DNA of 64,000 nt. Source: Streptomyces sp. NBC_00443 (GTDB lineage Bacteria; Actinomycetota; Actinomycetes; Streptomycetales; Streptomycetaceae). The first letter of the stretch is position 1. Each line of letters begins with the position of its first letter. The notes under the pieces are model-generated. The model did not search any database. It saw nothing but the letters and a program-made list of their open reading frames with translations, and was not told the origin of the DNA. Both the position numbers and the translations under genes were made by a program. The DNA is taken from positions 5,332,001-5,396,000 of the forward strand of contig NZ_CP107917.1 of the NCBI RefSeq assembly GCF_036014175.1, in the 5' to 3' direction. Positions 7,948-16,881 of this stretch are shown one piece after another.

Positions 7948-10197
7948 GTGGCCACGTTCCTCTACAAACTCGGCCGGCTCGCCTTCAGGCGACGGCATTT
8001 CGTCGCCCTCATATGGGTCGCGCTGCTCACCCTCGCCGGTGTGGGTGCGGCCAGCGCGCCCGCCGCGGGCACGACGTCCTTCTCGATCCCCGGCACCGAG
8101 GCACAGAAGGCCTTCGACCTGCTGGAACAGCGCTTCCCCGGCATGAGTGCCGACGGCGCCACCGCCCGGGTCGTCTTCAAGGCGCCGGACGGGCAGAAGA
8201 TGACGGACGCCGGCAACAAGGCGACCGTCGAGGACACCGTCAAGGAGCTGTCCGACGGCTCCGAGGTGGCCTCCGTCGCCGACCCGTACACCGCGAAGGC
8301 CGTCAGCAAGGACGGCACGGTCGCGTACGCGTCGGTGAAGTACGACGTCTCCGGCATGGAACTGCAGGACTCCTCGCGCGACGCCCTGGAGGACGCCGCG
8401 CAGGACGCGCGGGACGCCGGGCTCACCGTGGAGATCGGCGGTGACGCGCTCCAGACGGTGCCGCACACCGGTGCCACGGAGATCATCGGCATCGGGGTCG
8501 CCGCGGTGGTCCTCGTCATCACCTTCGGCTCGCTGATCGCGGCCGGGCTCCCGCTGCTGACCGCCCTGATCGGTGTCGGCATCGGCATCTCGACGATCAC
8601 GGCCCTGGCGAGCGCGCTGGAGCTGGGCTCCACGACCTCGACGCTGGCGATGATGATCGGCCTGGCGGTCGGCATCGACTACGCCCTGTTCATCGTCTCC
8701 CGCTACCGCGCCGAACTGGCCGAGGGCCGCGAACGCGAGGAGGCGGCCGGCCGGGCCGTCGGCACCGCGGGCTCCGCGGTGGTCTTCGCCGGTCTGACGG
8801 TGGTCATCGCGCTGGTCGGCCTGTCGGTCGTCAACATCCCGATGCTGACGAAGATGGGCATCGCGGCAGCCGGCACGGTCGTGATCGCGGTGCTGATCGC
8901 GCTGACGATGATCCCGGCCCTGCTCGGGTACGCCGGCAAGAAGGTGCAGCCCGCCGGGAAGAAGAGCCGGTGGATGGGCGGCAGGCGGGCCGAGAAGAAG
9001 GCGGCCTCCGGCAGCGGGGCGGGCAGGCCGGCCAAGCCGAACCTGGGCACCCGCTGGGCCAGCTTCGTCGTACGCCGTCCGATCGCCATCCTCCTCCTGG
9101 GTGTCGTGGGCCTCGGCGCCGCGGCCATCCCCGCGAGCTCCCTCGAACTCGGTCTCGGCGACGACGGTTCGCAGCCGACGTCCACCACGCAGCGGCGTGC
9201 GTACGACCTCCTGTCCGACGGCTTCGGGCCCGGCTTCAACGGCCCGCTGATGGTCGTGGTCGACGCCAAGGGCAGCGCCGATCCGGACGCCGCCTTCAAG
9301 CAGGTCGGCGACGACATCAAGGGCATCGAGAACGTCGTGGCGGTGGCGCCGGCGACGCCCAACAAGGCGGGCGACACAGCGACGATCACGGTGATCCCGG
9401 ACGCCAAGCCGTCGTCCGTCACCACCGAGGACCTGGTCCACGCCATCCGCGGCAAGGGCGCGGAGGTGAAGGCCGACACGGACGCGACCGTGCTGGTCAC
9501 CGGCTCCACGGCGATGAACATCGACGTCTCGGAGAAGCTGAACGACGCGCTGCTGCCGTATCTGGCGCTGGTGGTCGGCCTCGCCTTCCTGCTCCTGATC
9601 GTGGTCTTCCGTTCGATCCTGGTCCCGCTGAAGGCGGCGCTCGGCTTCCTGCTGAGCGTGATGGCGGCGCTGGGCGCGGTGGTCGCGGTCTTCCAGTGGG
9701 GCTGGTTCGCGGGCCTCCTGGGCGTGGAGGAGACCGGCCCGGTGATGTCGATGATGCCGATCTTCATGGTCGGCGTGGTCTTCGGTCTGGCGATGGACTA
9801 CGAGGTGTTCCTCGTGACGCGGATGCGCGAGGCGTACGTCCACGGCGAGAAGCCGAGCCAGGCGGTGGTGACCGGGTTCAAGTACGGCGCGAGGGTCGTC
9901 TCGGCCGCGGCCGTGATCATGATGGCGGTCTTCGCGGGCTTCATCGGCTCGTCCGAGTCCATGGTCAAGATGATCGGCTTCGGCCTGGCGATCGCGGTCT
10001 TCTTCGACGCGTTCATCGTGCGGATGGCCATCGTCCCGGCGGTCCTGGCCCTGCTCGGCAAGAAGGCCTGGTGGCTCCCGAAGTGGCTGGACCGTGCCCT
10101 GCCGAACGTGGACGTGGAGGGCGAGGGCCTGCGCACGGACGCCGAGGCGAAGGGGTCCGAGGACCCCGACGAGGACCGGGCGCTGGTGCGCGCCTGA
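7948..10197 (+). CDS. MMPL-family (RND superfamily) membrane transporter
   Basis: 749 residues from GTG, with GGGAGA eight bases upstream. The architecture is that of actinobacterial MMPL proteins: TM1 near residues 18-38, an extracytoplasmic domain (about 40-170), a TM2-6 bundle with GLAVGIDYALF (about 235), a cytoplasmic Lys/Arg-rich linker, a second extracytoplasmic domain, and a TM8-12 bundle containing FGLAMDYEVFL. The Asp-Tyr pairs in both bundles match the proton-relay motif of the family. It probably exports a lipid or hydrophobic compound across the cytoplasmic membrane using proton motive force. Its pairing with the upstream TetR gene suggests ligand-induced efflux. Confidence 0.92.
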   Translation: MATFLYKLGRLAFRRRHFVALIWVALLTLAGVGAASAPAAGTTSFSIPGTEAQKAFDLLEQRFPGMSADGATARVVFKAPDGQKMTDAGNKATVEDTVKELSDGSEVASVADPYTAKAVSKDGTVAYASVKYDVSGMELQDSSRDALEDAAQDARDAGLTVEIGGDALQTVPHTGATEIIGIGVAAVVLVITFGSLIAAGLPLLTALIGVGIGISTITALASALELGSTTSTLAMMIGLAVGIDYALFIVSRYRAELAEGREREEAAGRAVGTAGSAVVFAGLTVVIALVGLSVVNIPMLTKMGIAAAGTVVIAVLIALTMIPALLGYAGKKVQPAGKKSRWMGGRRAEKKAASGSGAGRPAKPNLGTRWASFVVRRPIAILLLGVVGLGAAAIPASSLELGLGDDGSQPTSTTQRRAYDLLSDGFGPGFNGPLMVVVDAKGSADPDAAFKQVGDDIKGIENVVAVAPATPNKAGDTATITVIPDAKPSSVTTEDLVHAIRGKGAEVKADTDATVLVTGSTAMNIDVSEKLNDALLPYLALVVGLAFLLLIVVFRSILVPLKAALGFLLSVMAALGAVVAVFQWGWFAGLLGVEETGPVMSMMPIFMVGVVFGLAMDYEVFLVTRMREAYVHGEKPSQAVVTGFKYGARVVSAAAVIMMAVFAGFIGSSESMVKMIGFGLAIAVFFDAFIVRMAIVPAVLALLGKKAWWLPKWLDRALPNVDVEGEGLRTDAEAKGSEDPDEDRALVRA

Positions 10198-10421
10198 CGG
10201 GCCGCCTCTGAAGTACCACCTTGAGGTGACAGGCCGGCCGGTGAGGGCTCCGTGGGGACGGGTTGCCCTCACCGGCTTCTGTGCGATGAGCGAACTGCGG
10301 CCTCAAGACCGGCGAGACGTCGACCACATAACGGAATCGAAGGTCGCGCACCCGTGTTGGGATGACTGTCGAAGGCGGACGAACCGGCCGCGGAACGAGA
10401 CACTCGCAGGGGAGCACGGGC

Positions 10422-11579
10422 GTGGACGTGAACGGCGCAGTGGCCGAGGGCTTCGAGCCGGTCCGGGAGGCGTTCATACGGAACTTCGGCACCCTCGGGG
10501 AGCGCGGCGCGGCCGTCGCCGTGTACCTGGACGGGCGCAAGGTCGCCGACCTGTGGGCCGGCACGAAGGACGTCGACGGCACGCAGCCGTGGCAGCACGG
10601 CACCGCGCAGGTCGTGCGCTCGGCGACCAAGGGCGTCGCCGCCGCCGTCCCCCTGATCCTGCGGCAGCGTGGGCAGCTGGACCTGGACGCGCCGGTGGGT
10701 GAGTACTGGCCGGAGTTCAAGGCGCACGGCAAGGAGCGCCTGCTGGTCCGGCATGTGCTGAACCACCGCGCCGGGCTCCCGGTGCTCGACCGCCCGCTCA
10801 CGCCCGAGGAGGCGCTGGACCCCCACCGCGGCCCCGAGGCCGTGGCTGCTCAGGCTCCCGCGTGGGTACCGGGTACCGATCACGGCTATCACGCGCTGAC
10901 GTACGGCTGGCTGCTGGACGAGCTGGTGCGCCGGGTGACCGGGCGGTGGGCCGGCGAGTGGCTCGCGGCGGAGATCGCCGGTCCGCTCGGCCTGGACCTG
11001 TGGCTCGGGCTGCCGGAGTCCGAGGCGGGCCGGGTGGGCCGTACCGGCCGCGTCGAGGGACCCGAGCCGGCGGGCGGGCTCCGTGCCCGTCCGAGGCGCT
11101 CGGTCACCGAGGCCTACCAGGACCCGGCCTCCCTCACGCGCCGCGCCTTCGCCGCGATCACCCCCTTCCCCGACCAGAACGACCCCGCCTACCGTGCCGC
11201 CGCCCTCCCCGCGACGAACGGCATCGCGACGGCCGACGGACTGGCCCGCTTCTACGCCGCGCTCATCGGCGAGGTCGACGGGGTACGGCTCTTCGACCCG
11301 GCGACGGTGGAGCTGGCGCGGGCCGAGGAGTCGGCGGGGCAGGACCGCGTCCTGGTGGTCAACACCCGTTTCGGTCTTGGTTACATGCTGCACGGCAGCG
11401 CGTCCCCGCTGCTGGGTCCGGGTTCCTTCGGCCACCCGGGCCGCGGCGGCGCCCTCGGCTTCGCCGACCCGGAGACGGGGATCGCCTTCGGCTATGTGAC
11501 GAACGGCTTCCGCAAGACGGTGACGGCGGACCCGAGGGCGCAGGCGTTGATACGGGCGGTGCGGGCGGCGCTCCCCTAG
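10422..11579 (+). CDS. Serine hydrolase of the beta-lactamase/EstB family
   Basis: 385 residues from GTG, with AGGGGAG upstream at about 10408. It contains the SxxK motif SATK near residue 67, the Tyr motif YGW near residue 166, and a late HPGRGG segment replacing KTG, typical of class C-like esterases (EstB, LpqH-type hydrolases). No signal peptide is visible, so it is probably a cytoplasmic esterase rather than a secreted beta-lactamase. It follows the MMPL gene by 224 bases and may have its own promoter. Substrate unknown. Confidence 0.85.
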   Translation: MDVNGAVAEGFEPVREAFIRNFGTLGERGAAVAVYLDGRKVADLWAGTKDVDGTQPWQHGTAQVVRSATKGVAAAVPLILRQRGQLDLDAPVGEYWPEFKAHGKERLLVRHVLNHRAGLPVLDRPLTPEEALDPHRGPEAVAAQAPAWVPGTDHGYHALTYGWLLDELVRRVTGRWAGEWLAAEIAGPLGLDLWLGLPESEAGRVGRTGRVEGPEPAGGLRARPRRSVTEAYQDPASLTRRAFAAITPFPDQNDPAYRAAALPATNGIATADGLARFYAALIGEVDGVRLFDPATVELARAEESAGQDRVLVVNTRFGLGYMLHGSASPLLGPGSFGHPGRGGALGFADPETGIAFGYVTNGFRKTVTADPRAQALIRAVRAALP

Positions 11580-11623
11580 CGTGCGGTTGTCGCGTGGCGT
11601 GCAGTGTTCGCGCGGCGGGCGGT

Positions 11624-11899
11624 TCAGACGTGGATGGGGTGGGACGTACGCCCCGACGCCTGGTCGATCTCGCTGTGCGCCTTGGTGAGCATCTGCATCG
11701 CGAGCTCGTTCAGCGCACGGGCGCCGGCGATCTCCTCGCCGACGCGTGGCTGATTCGAGTCCGTGTGGTGCCGTGCGGCGTGTCCGTGCGCGCGTACCTC
11801 GCTGCCGTCGGGGAGCCGCACCATCGCGACCGCCCGCGTGTGGGTCTCGTCCTCCTGGAACTCCATCTCGACATGCCATCCCACAGTGGTCTGCACCAT
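11624..11899 (-). CDS. DUF1876-type small protein
   Basis: 91 residues starting at ATG, preceded by GGAGGTGAT, a near-perfect Shine-Dalgarno, which fixes the start well inside a longer open frame. The sequence (MVQTTVGWHVEMEF, then LPDGSEVRAHGHA, EIAGARALNEL) matches the DUF1876 family as I know it from actinobacteria, roughly 80-90 residues with no known enzyme activity. It is soluble, cytoplasmic and cysteine-free. It is monocistronic and convergent with the upstream hydrolase gene. Confidence 0.82.
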   Translation of the reverse strand: MVQTTVGWHVEMEFQEDETHTRAVAMVRLPDGSEVRAHGHAARHHTDSNQPRVGEEIAGARALNELAMQMLTKAHSEIDQASGRTSHPIHV

Positions 11900-12063
11900 G
11901 ACGATCACCTCCGGAATCTCTGCTTCCAGGGTGCGCCTCGGAGAGTGCCGCCGCACAGTCAATATGGGGTGCCTGTTGCCGGAGGGGACGCCGGGGTGCA
12001 AAGAGCGCAACTCGGGATCAGTGAGACTCGGCACATCCGCTTCGGGGACCGGCTTCGCCCTGC

Positions 12064-12097
12064 TTCCATGGAGATGTCGCGTTCCATGGAGATGTCG
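12064..12097. repeat. 16-bp tandem direct repeat
   Basis: Two identical 16-base units (TTCCATGGAGATGTCG) at 12064-12079 and 12082-12097, period 18. They lie between the divergent DUF1876 and phosphoesterase genes, about 65 bases before the phosphoesterase start. They could be a regulator site or a small duplication. Confidence 0.75.
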
Positions 12098-12164
12098 TGC
12101 GCCGGACCTGGCCCCGCCGTCACCGCCACCTCCCCCGTTAACCGCACAGGGCCATATCGAGGAC

Positions 12165-13670
12165 ATGCGCTGCTGCTTCTCCGCCCACCTCCCCGCTCTC
12201 GCAGCACTGTCGGCCTTCCCCGGCCCCTGCGAGGTGCTGCGCTCCGGTGCCCGCCTCGCCCCCGCCCTGCTGCGCTCGGCCTCCGCCGCCATGCAGCGGG
12301 CCCGCTCGCACCACCCCGACGCCCTGACCGCCGTCAACCTCGAACTGGTCACCCTCACCGAGGACAGCGCCGTCATCACCTGGTACACCGGCATCCCCGG
12401 CACCGACGACGGCCTGGGCCACCCCCTCCCCGCGATCACCGAGGGCGAGGTCGTCTACGGCACGCACCCCTCCCGGCTCAACCGCACCGCGTCCGTCGAC
12501 CTGCCGACCGCCCATCACCAGGTCGAGCTCACGGACCTGGAGCCGGGGCAGACGTACTACTACCAGGCCCGCTCACGGGGCGTGACCGCCACACCCACGC
12601 CGCTGCATCTGGTGCGCGGCAACGCGGTGGGCACGTCGACGTTCGGGTTCGGCGCGAGCGGCGGGCCGTACTCCTTCACCACCCCGCAGCCCCCGCCCGG
12701 CCGGCACCTGCTGTCCATCGCGCTCTGCAACGACCTGCACCTCGGCGAGACCACCGCCGGCCTGGTCGGCGGCCTGCCCCTGCTGCGCGGGGTGCCGCAA
12801 CAGCCGGGACGCGCACCGTATCCGGAGCTGATGAGCCGCGCCCTGGTCGAGGAGGCCCGGCGGCGCGGGGCGGACCTGCTGCTGGCCGGGGGCGACATCT
12901 CGGCCGGCGGCGCGGCGCACGACCTGGGCGAGGCCCGGCGGATCCTGGACGGCTTCGGCACCCACGGGCAGGACTACTTCGTCGTACGCGGCAATCACGA
13001 CCGCTCCGTCGACAACTCCACCTTCCGCACCGCCTTCCCCGGCCTGACGGGCAGCGACGGAACCGGGTACTTCGCCCGTGACCTCGGCGGGCTGCGGATC
13101 ATCGGCCTCGACACCTACGTCAAGACCGGCAACGGCGCCGACGCGGGCGGCCTAGGACCCGAGCAACTGGCCTGGTTCCAGGCCGGTTTGAGGGAGGCGC
13201 CGGATCAGCCGACGGTGGTGTTCGGCCACCATCCGCTGACCGTGCGGGACTCCGTGTTCCCGGTGACCCGCGGCCAGTGCCTGGAGCGCCGCCAGGCCCG
13301 CACCATCGTCGACGCCTACGCGTCCGCGCCCGGCGTCTTCCTCCACCATGCGGGCCACACCCACCGCAACAAGCGCACCGTGCTGGTGCGCGCCCCGCAC
13401 GTCATCCAGCAGGAGGTCGCCGCCGCCAAGGAGTACCCCGGCGGCTTCACCCTGTTGCGCATCCACTCCGGCGGCTACGCCCTCAACCACTACAAGGCCG
13501 GCGACCTGGCGGCCCGGCAGTGGAGCGAGCGCAGCCGCCGGGTGGCCGCGGGTCTGTGGCCGCACCACGCCCTGGGCCGCTCGGTCACCGACCGCAACAG
13601 CGTCGCGGCACACGACCTCTCGGGCGTCACACCGCCCTCACCGCTCTCGCGTAGCGTGAATCGCGGGTGA
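12165..13670 (+). CDS. Calcineurin-like metallophosphoesterase with N-terminal fibronectin-like domain
   Basis: 501 residues from ATG at 12165; the open frame extends further upstream, but the Pro-rich leader there looks non-coding. An N-terminal beta-sandwich like that of purple acid phosphatases (about residues 45-170, ending in LEPGQTYYYQARS) precedes the catalytic domain. All five metal-binding motifs are present: DLH (about 190), GGDIS (243), GNHDR (275), GHHPL (353) and GHTHRN (395). No clear signal peptide was found despite a Cys-rich start (MRCCFSAH). It likely hydrolyses phosphomono- or diesters; substrate unknown. Confidence 0.87.
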   Translation: MRCCFSAHLPALAALSAFPGPCEVLRSGARLAPALLRSASAAMQRARSHHPDALTAVNLELVTLTEDSAVITWYTGIPGTDDGLGHPLPAITEGEVVYGTHPSRLNRTASVDLPTAHHQVELTDLEPGQTYYYQARSRGVTATPTPLHLVRGNAVGTSTFGFGASGGPYSFTTPQPPPGRHLLSIALCNDLHLGETTAGLVGGLPLLRGVPQQPGRAPYPELMSRALVEEARRRGADLLLAGGDISAGGAAHDLGEARRILDGFGTHGQDYFVVRGNHDRSVDNSTFRTAFPGLTGSDGTGYFARDLGGLRIIGLDTYVKTGNGADAGGLGPEQLAWFQAGLREAPDQPTVVFGHHPLTVRDSVFPVTRGQCLERRQARTIVDAYASAPGVFLHHAGHTHRNKRTVLVRAPHVIQQEVAAAKEYPGGFTLLRIHSGGYALNHYKAGDLAARQWSERSRRVAAGLWPHHALGRSVTDRNSVAAHDLSGVTPPSPLSRSVNRG

Positions 13671-13695
13671 CGGTGAGTGTCCGTAGCATCCGAGT

Positions 13696-14460
13696 ATGGC
13701 GACCCTCTGGGACCTCATGCGGGACTGCATCCCCGACGACCATGCCCGACAGGTCACCTCGCGGCACTACGTCGACGAGGTGATGGGCGCCCCCGGCGCG
13801 CCCGGGCTGGTCGTCGACCTGGGGTGCGGCCGCGGCACGTCGGCCGCGCTCTTCCGTAAGCACGACCCCGAGGTGCGGTGGGTCGGGATCGACATCCGCG
13901 ACTCACCCGAGGCGGGCCAGCGCACGCCCGGCGGTGACCCGGTGGTGCACTACGACGGCGTCCGTCTTCCGCTCGCCTGCGACTCGCTGCCGCTGATCTA
14001 CTCGCACCAGGTCTTCGAACACGTCGCCCGCCCGCGCGAACTGCTCGCGGAGATCGCCCGGGTGCTGGCGCCCGGCGGCTGCTTCATCGGATCGACGTCC
14101 CAGTTCGAGCCGTACCACTCCTTCAGCCTGTGGAACTACACGCCGTACGGCTTCCGGGTGCTGGTCGAGGAGGCGGGGCTCGCGCTGGAGGAGATCCGGC
14201 CCTCGCTCGACGGGGTGGCGCTGATCATGCGCAGCTACCTCGGCAGGCCGCCGGAGTACAGCCGTTACTGGGACGAGCAGTCCCCGCTCAACTCCGAGAT
14301 CGACCAGTGGGCGCGGCACGGCCGCCGCAGGACGGCCCTGGTGAACCTGCGGAAGCTCACCTACTGCGGCCAGTTCGCGTTCCGGGTGGGCAAGCCGACG
14401 CATGCCCAGGCCGCCGCACTTCCGGTGCAAGATCTCGAAACTCGGCGCGCCGCAGGATGA
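13696..14460 (+). CDS. Class I SAM-dependent methyltransferase
   Basis: 254 residues from ATG, 25 bases after the phosphoesterase stop, so probably co-transcribed. SAM-binding motif I is VVDLGCGRGTS (about residues 36-46), the acidic end of beta2 is GIDIRD, and motif LAPGGCFIGSTS marks the methyltransf_11-type fold. HQVFEHVARPRELL corresponds to the post-beta4 region. The C-terminal third is longer than the minimal domain and may bind substrate (protein, sugar or lipid; unknown). Cytoplasmic. Confidence 0.86.
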   Translation: MATLWDLMRDCIPDDHARQVTSRHYVDEVMGAPGAPGLVVDLGCGRGTSAALFRKHDPEVRWVGIDIRDSPEAGQRTPGGDPVVHYDGVRLPLACDSLPLIYSHQVFEHVARPRELLAEIARVLAPGGCFIGSTSQFEPYHSFSLWNYTPYGFRVLVEEAGLALEEIRPSLDGVALIMRSYLGRPPEYSRYWDEQSPLNSEIDQWARHGRRRTALVNLRKLTYCGQFAFRVGKPTHAQAAALPVQDLETRRAAG

Positions 14461-14495
14461 TTTGGGGCATTTCTTACTTAATCTCCCTTAATCGT

Positions 14496-14510
14496 AAGGG
14501 GTCACCCCTT
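14496..14510. promoter_or_regulatory. AAGGGG-TCA-CCCCTT inverted repeat in an AT-rich leader
   Basis: A perfect 6-bp inverted repeat with a 3-base centre lies 37 bases before the small secreted protein gene. It overlaps the end of a CTTAC/GTAAG inverted pair (14473-14477 and 14494-14498) and two TTAATC copies. The 14470-14500 stretch is much more AT-rich than its surroundings, so it is a good candidate promoter/operator. Confidence 0.5.
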
Positions 14511-14546
14511 CACGCACTGCATCCCCCTCACTCCACCGGAGATGAC

Positions 14547-14813
14547 ATGCACAAGCTTCGTAAGGCCGCCGTCCTGGTCGCCGCCCTCAGCACTGTCGGG
14601 CTCCTGGGCGCCGGCACGGCCCACGCCGCCGGCGACGACTACAAAGTCCAGCAGAGCACCCAGTGCAAGTCCCACGACCTGAACATCGACATCCTCGGCG
14701 TCGTCGGTCTGCTCAACGGCGTGCTGGGCAACGGCCTCAACGGCGAGGGCGACTCGGGCAGCCAGAGCACGCACCTCGGCTCGACGATGGGCTGCAACAA
14801 CAGCGCCTTCTGA
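14547..14813 (+). CDS. Small secreted protein (two cysteines), unknown function
   Basis: 88 residues from ATG at 14547, with GGAGA five bases upstream. A clear Sec signal (HKLRK, a hydrophobic run, then GTAHAA cleavage near residue 27) leaves a ~60-residue mature peptide. It has a hydrophobic centre (IDILGVVGLLNGVLGNGL) between two Cys (TQC near 38, MGC near 83). The size, secretion and hydrophobic Gly/Leu/Val centre recall chaplin-like or other surface-active Streptomyces peptides, but it lacks a recognisable chaplin domain. The AT-rich leader with an inverted repeat suggests specific regulation. Confidence 0.7.
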   Translation: MHKLRKAAVLVAALSTVGLLGAGTAHAAGDDYKVQQSTQCKSHDLNIDILGVVGLLNGVLGNGLNGEGDSGSQSTHLGSTMGCNNSAF

Positions 14814-14840
14814 GTCACCGGCTCGGCAGCACCAGAGGTA

Positions 14841-14871
14841 ACAGGCGGTCAGCGAACGGCTGGCCGCCTGT
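14841..14871. terminator. Bidirectional terminator hairpin between convergent genes
   Basis: ACAGGCGG (14841-14848) pairs with CCGCCTGT (14864-14871), with partial pairing inside the loop (AGC/GCT). It lies between the small secreted protein gene and the convergent hydrolase. Confidence 0.65.
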
Positions 14872-14892
14872 CTGGTACCCAGCCCCTGGCTG

Positions 14893-15876
14893 TCAGCCGT
14901 TCAGGGCGCGGCGCCTGCGCGAGACAGCGATCAGGGCTGTCCCTGTGGCCAAAGCCACCCCCGCGGTGCCGGCCATGAGCCCGATGGCGCCGGAGCGGCC
15001 GGTGTCGGCCAGGCGGGGAGACCCGGCGCGGGTGGCGTCGAGGATGATCTCGGTCACCGCTTCGGGTGCGGTGAGGAACGCCGCGTGCGGTGCGTCGACC
15101 TCGACCGTACGTGCGCCGGCTCGCTTGGCCATGAAGCGTTCGTTGGCGGTTCCGATGGTGCGGTCGTCGGTGGCGACGAGGTACCAGGACGGAATCGTCC
15201 TCCAGGCAGGGGCCTTGGAGCGATCGGTATTGGTGGCGGGAGTGGCGGGACGCTGGCCTGCCGCAAGGACGGCGGCGGTGGTGGCATCCAGCCGGTCGCT
15301 CAGGAAGACGTCGCTGAACTTGTCGGGCTTGATGTAGAAGTCGATGCCGCCGTTGGCCGGGGGGATGGGGACCGCGTTGAGTGCGGTGGGTACCTGGGCG
15401 CCGGGGTCGTCGGTGAGGTGGCTGCCGGGGTACTTGGCGAGGAGTTCGGCCGTCGTCTCCCCGGTGTCGGGAGCAAAGCCGGCTATGTAGACCAGGGACT
15501 TCACGTTCTGATTGCCCGTGGCGGCATTCGTGATCACTGCCCCGCCGTAGGAGTGACCCACCAGCACGATCGGTCCCTTGATGCTCTTGAGGAAGGCGGC
15601 GAGGTAGGCGGAGTCCCCGGACAGGCCGCGCAGCGGGTTGGCCGGGGCGACAACGGTGTAGCCGTCTCCTTGCAAGCTCTTGATGACCTGGTTCCAGCCC
15701 GAGGCGTCGGCCCACGCACCGTGCACCAGCACGATGGTGGGCTTGCCCCCGCCGGCGCCGGAGCCGCCGTCGGCGGTGGACGCGGCGGCGGGGGCCGGGG
15801 GTATGAGCGCGGCTGCGGGCAAGAGCAGCGCAAGACCGCACGCGAGGCGGGAGGTCTTGAGCAGGTTCGCTGTCAT
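14893..15876 (-). CDS. Secreted alpha/beta hydrolase with LAxTG sortase-type C-terminus
   Basis: 327 residues, taking ATG at 15876, which begins a proper Sec signal (hydrophobic LACGLALLLPAAAL, cleavage near AAA-ST around residue 32). The hydrolase domain carries HGAW (oxyanion), the nucleophile elbow GHSYGG, and the His of DAPHAAF; it resembles EstC/haloalkane-dehalogenase-like esterases. The C-terminus has LADTG (289-293), a hydrophobic segment, and RRRR, i.e. a sorting signal of the LAxTG type used by actinobacterial class E sortases. The enzyme is therefore predicted to be covalently anchored to the cell wall. It is monocistronic. Confidence 0.85.
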   Translation of the reverse strand: MTANLLKTSRLACGLALLLPAAALIPPAPAAASTADGGSGAGGGKPTIVLVHGAWADASGWNQVIKSLQGDGYTVVAPANPLRGLSGDSAYLAAFLKSIKGPIVLVGHSYGGAVITNAATGNQNVKSLVYIAGFAPDTGETTAELLAKYPGSHLTDDPGAQVPTALNAVPIPPANGGIDFYIKPDKFSDVFLSDRLDATTAAVLAAGQRPATPATNTDRSKAPAWRTIPSWYLVATDDRTIGTANERFMAKRAGARTVEVDAPHAAFLTAPEAVTEIILDATRAGSPRLADTGRSGAIGLMAGTAGVALATGTALIAVSRRRRALNG

Positions 15877-16035
15877 GGCCACTCTTTCTGTCGGGTGGTG
15901 GCGGGGCCATGACGAGTCTGCTGGCGCGGTGATCACTGTGCGCGATGGAAGAGGTCATTGGAGTGATGTCCGGGAGCCGGGCGCGAGCTGCGGAGGAACG
16001 CCGAACGGCCGGCCACCTGTCCGGCGCCCCAGTTC

Positions 16036-16881
16036 CTAGCCGGTGTGCAGCATCAGCCCGATGCCCACGACGAGCAGCGCGGCCGCCGCGATCCGCGGCG
16101 CCCCGAACCGCTCCTTGAAGAACACCGCCCCGATCGCGGCCCCCACGATGATGGAGGACTCCCGCAGGGCGGCGATCGGCGCCAGTTCGGCCTTCGTCTG
16201 CGCCCACAGGACCAGCGCGTACGCGGTGACGGACAGCGCGGCACCCAGCAGTCCCAGCGCGGCGAACGGCCGCAGCACGGCGACCGTCCGTCCGCGCCAG
16301 CGCCAGACCGCGTACGCCGGGATGACGAGCCCCTCGACCACCATCAGCCAGGCGATGTAACCGAGGGACGACCCGGAGGCCCGTACGCCCAGCCCGTCGA
16401 TGACGGTGTACGCCGCGATGCTCAGCCCCGTCGCCAGCGCGGCCCCGATCGCGGCCCAGTTGGGCCGGCGTCCGCGCAGCCCCCACAGGGCGACGCCGGT
16501 CAGTCCCGCGCAGGACAGGGCGATGCCGGCGGCCGCCCAGCCGTTCGGCACCTCGTGCGCGAACACGGCCGCCAGCACGGCGACCACGAGCGGCGCGGTG
16601 CCGCGTGCGAGGGGGTAGGCCTGCCCGAAGTCGCCCAGCTGGAAGGACTTCATCAGCAGCGCGAAGTAGACGATGTGGACGAGGGCGGAGGCGAGCAGAT
16701 ACGGCCATGCATCGGCCGCCGGGAACGCCCCGAAGGGCATCAGGGCCAGCCCGATCACCGCCCCGCCGCCCGCGATGAGCGTGAACCCCACCAGCTTTTC
16801 AGTGATCTTGTGGGCGATGGCGTTCCAGCCGGCGTGCGTGACGGCCGCGAGCAGGACGGCGGCCGTGACCAGAGGGGTCAC
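16036..16881 (-). CDS. EamA/DMT-family integral membrane transporter
   Basis: 281 residues with about ten hydrophobic helices arranged as two EamA repeats, the usual length of drug/metabolite transporter proteins. The GTG start overlaps the stop of the YbaK gene (GTGA), so it is translationally coupled downstream of it. It likely exports or imports a small metabolite through the cytoplasmic membrane; direction and substrate unknown. Confidence 0.87.
   Translation of the reverse strand: MTPLVTAAVLLAAVTHAGWNAIAHKITEKLVGFTLIAGGGAVIGLALMPFGAFPAADAWPYLLASALVHIVYFALLMKSFQLGDFGQAYPLARGTAPLVVAVLAAVFAHEVPNGWAAAGIALSCAGLTGVALWGLRGRRPNWAAIGAALATGLSIAAYTVIDGLGVRASGSSLGYIAWLMVVEGLVIPAYAVWRWRGRTVAVLRPFAALGLLGAALSVTAYALVLWAQTKAELAPIAALRESSIIVGAAIGAVFFKERFGAPRIAAAALLVVGIGLMLHTG

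Noticed and set aside
7519..10272. 917-residue minus-strand frame over the TetR and MMPL genes
   Set aside because: His/Arg/Asp-rich shadow; the plus-strand MMPL protein is well defined.
11763..12164. Extension of the phosphoesterase upstream to 11763
   Set aside because: It would overlap the whole DUF1876 gene and encode an unnatural Cys/Arg/Pro-rich stretch.
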